From: an uncultured Lachnospiraceae bacterium
GTDB lineage: Bacteria > Bacillota > Clostridia > Lachnospirales > Lachnospiraceae
Assembly: GCA_946633495.1 (NCBI GenBank)
Contig: CAMPAX010000065.1
Coordinates: 1-10,773 of the forward strand
DNA length: 10,773 nt
Direction of reading: 5' to 3'
In this document: positions 5,549-10,773 of the stretch, piece after piece
Position numbering within the stretch: the first letter of the stretch is position 1
How the letters are laid out: every line of letters starts with the position of its first letter
The notes under the pieces: generated by a model
The model's database searches: none
The model's input: only the letters and a program-made list of their open reading frames with translations
What the model was told of the DNA's origin: nothing
Translations under genes and position numbers: made by a program

Positions 5549-6691
5549 TTAATATTCATCCAGGAAATGATGACGGACCCCTTTCTTTTTATATGCGATC
5601 ACCGTATCCACATTTACATTTTCCACACTCCTGAAAATGTTGGATTCGATATAGGGATTCTCCTTCTTTAACGCGGCGATCAGCTTCTTCGTCTCTAACC
5701 GTTTCGATGACGTTGTACCGTCGTCATGGCACGTCGAACAGGTATCCGTAAAGTGACACGCACACTGCAGGAAATGCAGTTCATTGTAATCCCGCCATGC
5801 ACAGATATCCTGCTCCCTTACCAGATACAGCGGACGTATCAGCTCCATCCCCTCAAAATTCGTACTGTGAAGCTTCGGCATCATGGTCTGGATCTGCGCT
5901 CCGTGCAGCATCCCCATCAGGATGGTCTCGATCACATCATCATAGTGATGCCCGAGCGCGATCTTATTGCACCCAAGTGCTTTTGCCCTGCTGTAAAGAT
6001 AGCCTCTTCGCATTCTTGCGCAGATATAGCAGGGACTCTTCTCTATGGTATCCACCGCATCAAAGATATCGCTCTCGAATACGGTGATGGGGATCCCAAG
6101 GGCCTTCGCATTGCTCTCGATCAGCTGTCGGTTGTCCGCGTTATACCCCGGGTCCATTACCAGAAATGTCAGCTCAAAGTTACAGTGTTTATGCCTCTGG
6201 ATCTCCTGAAAAAGCTTTGCCATGAGCATCGAATCTTTTCCGCCGGAGATGCAGACTGCGATATGATCCCCTTCCTCGATCAGACGGTACAGCTTACAGG
6301 CCTTTGCAAATGGGGAAAAAAGCTGCTTATGAAACTTCTTCCGTATGCTTTCTTCCGCGATCCTCTGCTTATCTTCTCTGTCTTTTTCGTCAGCAGTGAC
6401 TGACCGGACATATCCGATATAACCGCCTTCCAGACTGAAACATTCCGGATGTTCCGGGAAATCCGCTTCCTCGAAGTCCCTTGTCCTGCGCCCGATCTCA
6501 CAGTAGAATACAAGTTTTTTCTCTTTCGGCAGCTCCGCGATCTTTCTCTTCTCTTCCTCACCGGCTTCCGGATCCAATGCCAGAGCCCCCGGGATCATGC
6601 CATACATCCTAAGTCCCTCGTCCCGGACATCGATCAGAAGATAAGAATCCTTCTGCCATTTTTTCATCTCTTCGCAGGTTATTTCCTTCAT
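5549..6691 (-). CDS. Rhodanese domain fused to TtcA-like tRNA thiolation enzyme
   Basis: Predicted sulfur-transfer enzyme of the TtcA/TilS ATP-pyrophosphatase group, which adenylates a tRNA base and replaces oxygen with sulfur. Residues 1-95 are a rhodanese domain with active-site cysteine C64 in YCEIGRRT. The PP-loop ISGGKDS (148-154) binds ATP. C221 and C224 (PCYICARMRRGYLY) match the CxxC that TtcA uses to hold an iron-sulfur cluster, and ALGHHYDDVIET (245-256) is the conserved segment after it. E. coli TtcA uses one further cysteine; here the C-terminal region has a cluster (C310, C312, C318, C321), so cluster ligation may differ. The fused rhodanese may supply the sulfur, which is inferred. 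Start ATG 6691 follows a strong GGAGGAGG. It is probably monocistronic, with a promoter candidate at 6761-6790. 2-thiocytidine at tRNA position 32 is the family's usual product, but the subfamily substrate is uncertain. Confidence 0.88.
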   Translation of the reverse strand: MKEITCEEMKKWQKDSYLLIDVRDEGLRMYGMIPGALALDPEAGEEEKRKIAELPKEKKLVFYCEIGRRTRDFEEADFPEHPECFSLEGGYIGYVRSVTADEKDREDKQRIAEESIRKKFHKQLFSPFAKACKLYRLIEEGDHIAVCISGGKDSMLMAKLFQEIQRHKHCNFELTFLVMDPGYNADNRQLIESNAKALGIPITVFESDIFDAVDTIEKSPCYICARMRRGYLYSRAKALGCNKIALGHHYDDVIETILMGMLHGAQIQTMMPKLHSTNFEGMELIRPLYLVREQDICAWRDYNELHFLQCACHFTDTCSTCHDDGTTSSKRLETKKLIAALKKENPYIESNIFRSVENVNVDTVIAYKKKGVRHHFLDEY

Positions 6692-6760
6692 TGTTCCTCC
6701 TCCGTGTCCATGGGAAGAAGATATTTTAAAAGCTCCTCGCCCACTGCAAAAGCAGGCATT

Positions 6761-6790
6761 ATTCTATCATGCCTTTGGATTATTTGTAAA
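6761..6790 (-). promoter_or_regulatory. Sigma-A-like promoter for the rhodanese-TtcA gene
   Basis: On the minus strand TTTACA (6790-6785) and TAGAAT (6766-6761) are separated by 18 bases. Each matches the vegetative consensus in five of six positions. It lies between the amidohydrolase terminator and the gene start at 6691 and predicts a leader of about 60 bases. Confidence 0.55.
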
Positions 6791-6798
6791 GCCATGAC

Positions 6799-6829
6799 AA
6801 AAATGCAGGAGCCGCTTTCGGCTCCCGCA
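6799..6829 (-). terminator. Intrinsic terminator of the amidohydrolase gene
   Basis: Minus strand TGCGGGAGCCG, loop AAAG, CGGCTCCTGCA, then TTTTT. The stem is about 11 bp with one mismatch and starts about 40 bases after the stop codon at 6869. This is a canonical Rho-independent terminator. Confidence 0.88.
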
Positions 6830-6868
6830 TATGATCATATAGTTCAGCATAAAGTTCCGTCCGATGCC

Positions 6869-8575
6869 TCAGAACGGCATGTTATCCGGCTCCTCCGTAT
6901 CCTCTACTTCCATCTTATTTCCGCTGAAATACACTTCCTCCGGGAAGTTGTAGCTGAACCCTTCCTTCTCAGCGGTAAGAAGATCCTTATCGAAGATCAG
7001 GAAATCCGCATCCTTTCCAACCTCGATGGAGCCCTTGGAAGCCTCGATACCGAGCTGCTTTGCTCCATTGATGGTATAACCGAGTATCATTTCCTCGATA
7101 CTCATTCGTTCGTCTAAAGGCGGATTTGCCACGACGGTACGATGATAATCGGCCTGTCTTGTCTTTTCCGTGATCTGACGTGTCATTCCGACTTCCATGC
7201 CGAGATATGGATTCCATTCCGTAAAGTAGCCATAGAAAACCTCATCGCTGGACCAGGTAACGATGGCGCCGGTATCCCAGACGGTTTTGCAGCGATACAT
7301 CTTGGCTGCACGTTCATCCCCGATCAGAACACGCCATGTCTCGTACGGATTGCCGACCATATTTCCGCAGTGCCACCACGGTGAATAATTGGCGAATACC
7401 CCAAGCTCGGCGAAACGTCCCAGATCCGCATCATCCTGAATCTCCAAATGAGCACAGGTAACCTTTACACGATAACGGTCTCCAAGCTCCTTCTTTACGA
7501 TCTCCACAGCATCCAGGACATTGCGGGATGCCTGTTCGCCAACCGTATGTAAATGCAGATCCATCCCCTCTTCATTCAATATTCTGAGAATTTTTACGAG
7601 CTGATCGACGCTTTGTGAGGTCACCCCCGTGACACCGGTATCTGCGTAAGGCGTTACCAGTGCAGCCGTTTCGATCTTCAAGGTTCCGTCCATGAAGAGC
7701 TTTAACGTGTGGACCTTCAGGTGCTCCGTGTTATATTCTCTGTTGAAGCGCCGCAGTTCCTCGGCAAAATAATCCAGTCTCTTCGGATCCGTGACGCAGT
7801 AGCATCCGTCAATATAGATGGGAAGCTTTCCCTGCCTGTCCATCTCACAAAGACACGCATAGACCCGTTCGTGAATATCATATTGCTCCGGGAATCCGGA
7901 ATCGAAAACCGCGCACACGCCTGCCTCCTTGGAGAACTCGATCCAGCGTGTGACCGCAGCTTCGATCATTTCATCTGTCAGCTCATCTTTTAAATGATCA
8001 AAAAGGAAGCGCATCTGCAGAGACTCAAATATATTTCCGGTGACATGCCCGTCCTTCCGAACAAAATAACTAAGTCCGGTGACAACATCCGGCGTCTCAT
8101 CCGTGACCCCATGCTTTGCAAGCAGCTTCGAATTCACCCAGATGCTATGATTCTCTCCTTCCATGATCAGAAGCTCGCTGTCCGGACAGACCTTGTCAAG
8201 ATCCTCCTTAACGATTTCCTCACCCTTCAGATACGCACGTTCCAAAATAAATCTGTATCTTTCCTGACCCGGATTCTCTTTAATATAATCCTCTATAAAA
8301 GCCAGTACTTCTTCTTTCCCTTCACACTCGATCCGCTCGCCCATTTCCGTGTATTCAAAACCTACACTCATAGTCACATGGACATGACTGTCAATGATGC
8401 CGGGCATGACAAACTTCCCGCCCAGATCCGTAGTCTCCCCCTCATAATCCGAAAGACCACTCTCATCCCCCACATACACAAATTTCCCATCCTTCACCAC
8501 GATGGCGGTAGCTTGAAGATTGTCGGTATTCGATGTGAACACCTTCGCGTTTTTCATGATCCGATCTGCCTTCAT
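6869..8575 (-). CDS. Amidohydrolase family 3 (YtcJ-like) metal-dependent hydrolase
   Basis: Predicted cytoplasmic hydrolase acting on C-N bonds, with a TIM-barrel core between flanking beta domains. Using ATG 8575 it has 568 residues, normal for the family. Metal-binding motifs in order: HVH at 64-66 (PGIIDSHVH), the likely bridging lysine K292 (TLKLFMDGT), HLHTVGE with H341/H343, CAHLE with H376, and WSSDE with D444. The tail KGSIEVGKDADFLIFD is the usual C-terminal beta-domain signature. The open frame extends 11 codons further to a TTG at 8608, but that has no ribosome binding site, whereas ATG 8575 follows GGAAGGGGGG, so the shorter form is preferred. It is flanked by its own promoter candidate (8633-8662) and terminator (6799-6829), so probably a single-gene unit. 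The substrate cannot be told: YtcJ-like proteins are annotated broadly and most are uncharacterised. Confidence 0.9.
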   Translation of the reverse strand: MKADRIMKNAKVFTSNTDNLQATAIVVKDGKFVYVGDESGLSDYEGETTDLGGKFVMPGIIDSHVHVTMSVGFEYTEMGERIECEGKEEVLAFIEDYIKENPGQERYRFILERAYLKGEEIVKEDLDKVCPDSELLIMEGENHSIWVNSKLLAKHGVTDETPDVVTGLSYFVRKDGHVTGNIFESLQMRFLFDHLKDELTDEMIEAAVTRWIEFSKEAGVCAVFDSGFPEQYDIHERVYACLCEMDRQGKLPIYIDGCYCVTDPKRLDYFAEELRRFNREYNTEHLKVHTLKLFMDGTLKIETAALVTPYADTGVTGVTSQSVDQLVKILRILNEEGMDLHLHTVGEQASRNVLDAVEIVKKELGDRYRVKVTCAHLEIQDDADLGRFAELGVFANYSPWWHCGNMVGNPYETWRVLIGDERAAKMYRCKTVWDTGAIVTWSSDEVFYGYFTEWNPYLGMEVGMTRQITEKTRQADYHRTVVANPPLDERMSIEEMILGYTINGAKQLGIEASKGSIEVGKDADFLIFDKDLLTAEKEGFSYNFPEEVYFSGNKMEVEDTEEPDNMPF

Positions 8576-8590
8576 CTTTTGTTTCCCCCC

Positions 8591-8614
8591 TTCCAAATCA
8601 GATTCCAAATCAGA
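8591..8614. repeat. 12-bp perfect tandem duplication in the amidohydrolase leader
   Basis: TTCCAAATCAGA occurs twice head to tail (8591-8602 and 8603-8614). It lies between the promoter candidate and the ribosome binding site and creates the in-frame upstream TTG at 8608. It spaces the start about 12 bases further from the promoter than a single copy would; no other role is visible. Confidence 0.75.
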
Positions 8615-8632
8615 TTTACACCCAACAATAAT

Positions 8633-8662
8633 ATTATATTAGACACACAGGCAAATACGCAA
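8633..8662 (-). promoter_or_regulatory. Promoter candidate for the amidohydrolase gene
   Basis: Minus strand TTGCGT (8662-8657) and a consensus TATAAT (8638-8633) are separated by 18 bases in a very AT-rich stretch. The -10 is perfect and the -35 matches three of six. Transcription would begin near 8626, giving a leader of about 50 bases that includes the 12-bp duplication. Confidence 0.55.
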
Positions 8663-8710
8663 TATATTTTTCGGGATCCGGTGGCTATCGCCTTAAATAT
8701 TCGCCGTTTC

Positions 8711-8860
8711 TTACATTGCCCGATTGATCATATTCGTAGCCGAGGTGAACCTGCCTCCTCTGGATCTTCCGTCATAGTCATTGCTTAACAGATCAAAGCC
8801 GGTCTGCTCTCCCAGAATGATCCCGGCTGCATGATCCAGAACTCCGTTATTCTTCAACAT
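8711..8860 (-). pseudogene. Possible C-terminal gene remnant or small protein (49 codons)
   Basis: A 49-codon frame from ATG 8860 to TAA 8711, with protein-like composition (for example LDHAAGIILGEQTGFDLL and GGRFTSATNMINRAM). I do not recognise the family. No ribosome binding site precedes the ATG. The frame stays open back to 8890, where it meets TGA TGA TAA in the same frame as the upstream membrane-protein gene. The lack of a translation signal and the abrupt beginning fit the tail of a decayed gene better than a functional small protein. A chance reading frame is also possible at this length. Confidence 0.35.
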
Positions 8861-8896
8861 GGTAAAACTGAGATGAACATTCAGGAAATCTCATCA

Positions 8897-10033
8897 TTAT
8901 TCCCCCTTGGCCAGGGCAAAAACCTGATCAAAGGTTTCTCCCGGCAGCTTCGCAAAATACCAGCCAAGTCCGTCATAGCCTACATATCCTCCGGTAAAAA
9001 GGCGAAGCAGGATCACCGTTCCATCCTTCATTTGAAGTGTAAGATGGGCCTGTTCCGTATTGTAGATATCATTCTTCGTATCTTCTTTAAACGGAGTGAA
9101 CATATCCACAAACCCTGCCTGATCCACTTCCGAAAGAAACTTACTCCAGAGTTCGGGTGAAATGGCTGCTTCCTCCTGCGCCTTCCCCCCCATATTCCAG
9201 GATGCATGGGATACCCATCGGATCTTTTCCACGTTTTCGGAAATATGCAGCCGGTCCTCGAAGAGTTCTTTTCCTTTCGCAAGGGTGATTCCGTTCAGCC
9301 TTTCCAGAAAAATGATCGTACTTCCTCCGCCCATTTCCTCCGGAGTTTCCACCTCATAACAAAGCCGGAATTCCGGATCGTACCCCTTTACGGTATAGAT
9401 CTTAAATCCGTTCACGGTGCCGGCAAGCTCCTCCTCATATGCAGAAGGATCCGACCACTCATCAATCCCACCGTTTGCGACGCCCACACATTCTCCCATA
9501 AGCTCTTTGATCTTTTGGGCTTCCTCCCCTTCATAAGCGTAGGTATAGGTATATATTCCCCCATGATAGACCACCAAAGCGATCATGTCTGATGTACCGT
9601 AATCCTCCTTCGGATCATACAAGACAGCCGGTATCGTCACGGTTTCCCCTGTTTCATCCGATATATCTCCATGCATATTACTTCCCCCGGAAGGAGCGCC
9701 TGGATCATTCGGGCCTTTTTTCCCGGAATTACGCAGCATAAACCCGATGGTCACTCCCGCTGCAAGCAGGAGTCCGGCAGCGATGGCAGCCCATTTCCAC
9801 CATTTTCCTTTGCGAACCATGTTCTTTTCTTCCGTGTTTTCTTCCGTATTTTCTTCCGTATTTTTCTCCGCACCTTTGCTGCCCGTGGCGGTCTCATCCT
9901 TATACTCTGCCGGTTTTCTGTCAGTTCCCGATCCCTTTTTATCATCAGAGGAATCCGTCTCATACTCTGCCGCCTCAAGGATATACGCTTCATTGATCTC
10001 GCCCAGTGCATCCAGAAATTCATCGCCTCTCAT
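8897..10033 (-). CDS. Single-pass membrane protein, probable anti-sigma partner of the ECF factor
   Basis: From ATG 10033 it has 378 residues. The cytoplasmic N-terminus MRGDEFLDALGEINEAYILEA resembles the short N-terminal segment of Clostridia membrane proteins encoded after ECF sigma genes. It is followed by an acidic, low-complexity spacer (about 25-72, with NTEE repeats), one membrane segment at about 80-100, and a large extracytoplasmic domain (about 105-378) that I do not recognise. The open frame extends upstream to 10279, but that part only mirrors the sigma gene in another frame. ATG 10033 is supported by AAAAGGAGG upstream and by the ATGA overlap with the sigma stop (TGA at 10032-10030). 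It ends with TAA immediately followed by two TGA codons in frame. The regulatory role is inferred from gene order, topology and coupling. Confidence 0.82.
   Translation of the reverse strand: MRGDEFLDALGEINEAYILEAAEYETDSSDDKKGSGTDRKPAEYKDETATGSKGAEKNTEENTEENTEEKNMVRKGKWWKWAAIAAGLLLAAGVTIGFMLRNSGKKGPNDPGAPSGGSNMHGDISDETGETVTIPAVLYDPKEDYGTSDMIALVVYHGGIYTYTYAYEGEEAQKIKELMGECVGVANGGIDEWSDPSAYEEELAGTVNGFKIYTVKGYDPEFRLCYEVETPEEMGGGSTIIFLERLNGITLAKGKELFEDRLHISENVEKIRWVSHASWNMGGKAQEEAAISPELWSKFLSEVDQAGFVDMFTPFKEDTKNDIYNTEQAHLTLQMKDGTVILLRLFTGGYVGYDGLGWYFAKLPGETFDQVFALAKGE
9825..9860 (-). repeat. Three 12-bp in-frame tandem repeats encoding NTEE
   Basis: Three consecutive 12-base units (9825-9836, 9837-9848, 9849-9860) differ by a single base, with a degenerate fourth following. 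They encode NTEENTEENTEE in the acidic cytoplasmic spacer just before the membrane segment. Copy-number change would lengthen or shorten the tether without shifting frame. Confidence 0.85.
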
Positions 10034-10590
10034 ATCCAATACCCCTCCTTTTCCAGAAATGTACGGAGTTCCTCCCGCATTCTGTGAAGCATGGTATCCG
10101 CCTTTGCCCGGGAAATGCCGAAGCTTCTGCAGATATCCGATACAGGATCCATGTACCAGTAACGACGCACAAATACCTTTCGTTTCTCCGGAGAACAGCT
10201 TTCCAGCCATCCATCGATGAGCCTGCCAAGTTCCTTCGCCTCTGCTTTTTCCTCCGCATTTTCGTGCCCGGCGATACATTCCTCCATTTCCCGGGTCAGC
10301 TCCACAAAATCAGCCGCACGCTTTCCTGCCTCTTTCTTCCTGCACCGATCGATGGCAAGATGGCGTGTGATACGCCCAAGGAAGGAAAAAAGATAGTCTC
10401 TCGGTGTATGCGGCGGAATATTGTTCCAGGCGTAAAGACAGGTATCCGCTTCACACTCCTCCGCATCCTCATGGTCGTGCAGAATATGATCCGCGATCCG
10501 CAGGAGTCTTTTACCGTATTTTTGTCTTGTTTCTTTGATGGCAGATTCATCCCTGGCCAGGTAGAGATCTACGATTTTGGAGTCGTCCAT
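10030..10590 (-). CDS. ECF-family RNA polymerase sigma factor
   Basis: Alternative sigma factor of 186 residues from ATG 10590. Region 2 spans about residues 5-80 (IVDLYLARDESAIKETRQKYG, then DAEECEADTCLYAW and FLGRITRHLAIDRCRKK). Region 4 spans about 115-178, with the helix-turn-helix SDICRSFGISRAKADTMLHRMREEL. The open frame has 14 more codons to an ATG at 10632, but only ATG 10590 has a strong GGAGGGG ribosome binding site at proper spacing. Its stop overlaps the next gene as ATGA, so the pair is translationally coupled. The sequence differs clearly from the sigma factor at 839-1555, so the two are not a recent duplication. No convincing promoter was found in the 180 bases upstream, and the bipartite motif of the other sigma operon is absent there. 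Confidence 0.9.
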   Translation of the reverse strand: MDDSKIVDLYLARDESAIKETRQKYGKRLLRIADHILHDHEDAEECEADTCLYAWNNIPPHTPRDYLFSFLGRITRHLAIDRCRKKEAGKRAADFVELTREMEECIAGHENAEEKAEAKELGRLIDGWLESCSPEKRKVFVRRYWYMDPVSDICRSFGISRAKADTMLHRMREELRTFLEKEGYWI

Positions 10591-10730
10591 TTTCCCCTCC
10601 GATCTGGGTATGACATCGCAGGCGTTCATCACCTGCCCGACACAGTCTTCGGATCAGCATCATCAGCGCCTTCACCCTATACAGCGTATTCTAACACCAA
10701 AATCTTACACTTCGGAGAAAAAATATGTAG

Positions 10731-10767
10731 CCTGAATTAGATCAGGTAGAGGCATTAGGCTAGTGCC
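10731..10767. repeat. Two adjacent inverted repeats upstream of the ECF sigma gene
   Basis: CCTGA (10731-10735) pairs with TCAGG (10742-10746). GGCATTA (10751-10757) pairs with TAGTGCC (10761-10767), a 7-bp stem with one G-T pair and a three-base loop. Neither is followed by a T run within the window. They lie about 140-180 bases upstream of the sigma start and could be operator sites or the end of the preceding gene's transcript, which lies outside the window. Confidence 0.4.
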
Positions 10768-10773
10768 ATTAAA

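Noticed and set aside
8576..8608. TTG start 11 codons upstream for the amidohydrolase.
   Set aside because: No ribosome binding site precedes it, and part of it comes from the 12-bp duplication; ATG 8575 has a strong purine-rich site.
8689..8703. CGCCTTAAATATTCG resembles part of the 24-bp repeat in the ECF sigma gene (CGCCTTAAATATCCG).
   Set aside because: Only about 14 of 15 bases match, the flanks differ and there is no tandem structure, so a chance AT-rich match is likely.
8865..8893. Hairpin TGAGAT/ATCTCA after the right-hand membrane-protein gene as a terminator.
   Set aside because: Only six base pairs with a 13-base loop and a GTTTTA tail; too weak to call.
10034..10279. Upstream extension of the membrane-protein reading frame to 10279.
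   Set aside because: It lies entirely within the ECF sigma gene in another frame. The ATG at 10033 has the ribosome binding site and the ATGA overlap.
10591..10632. Earlier ATG (10632) for the right-hand ECF sigma factor.
   Set aside because: The extra 14 residues are not sigma-like and the upstream sequence lacks a good ribosome binding site, unlike ATG 10590.
10690..10730. A third copy of the TGCAACATTTT/TGTATATA motif upstream of the right-hand sigma gene (CTACATATTTTTTCTCC then TGTAAG).
   Set aside because: The AAC core is missing and the spacing differs, so it does not fit the pattern shared by the other two sites.

Overview
This window looks like part of a chromosome from a gut-type Clostridia, most likely Lachnospiraceae. 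That is an inference from moderate GC content, strong AGGAGG ribosome binding sites, ECF sigma/membrane anti-sigma pairs typical of that family, a BcrA-type ABC transporter with its own two-component system, and a rhodanese-TtcA fusion. There is no rRNA, tRNA, phage or transposon gene to fix the taxon. All nine well-supported genes lie on the minus strand, so the window is transcribed from high to low coordinates.

In transcription order: (1) 10590-8897 is an ECF sigma factor whose stop overlaps the start of a large single-pass membrane protein (ATGA overlap), a sigma/anti-sigma type pair. (2) 8896-8576 is non-coding apart from an in-frame 49-codon reading frame that may be a gene remnant; it also holds a sigma-A-like promoter and a 12-bp tandem repeat in the leader of the next gene. 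(3) 8575-6869 is a YtcJ-like amidohydrolase followed by a clear terminator. (4) 6691-5549 is a rhodanese-TtcA fusion with its own promoter candidate. (5) 5534-5292 appears to encode a structured non-coding RNA, an A-rich tail and a strong terminator. (6) 5210-1690 is a four-gene operon: ABC ATPase, ABC permease, short histidine kinase and OmpR-type response regulator, resembling antimicrobial-peptide sensing and resistance modules. (7) 1555-142 is a second ECF sigma/anti-sigma pair with a DUF4367-like membrane protein.

The most notable signal is a bipartite motif that occurs twice with identical internal spacing: TGCAACATTTT, 12 bases, TGTATATA on the minus strand. One copy lies immediately upstream of the second ECF sigma gene (1601-1571). 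The other lies downstream of its anti-sigma gene (48-18), pointing out of the window. It has the layout expected of an ECF promoter (an AAC-containing -35), so it may be the autoregulated promoter of this sigma factor plus its first target. The same sigma gene carries a 24-bp in-frame tandem repeat that gives it an unusual N-terminal extension.

No CRISPR array, insertion sequence, integrase or tRNA was seen. Promoter, RNA-fold and family calls come from reading the sequence by eye; no database search was made.
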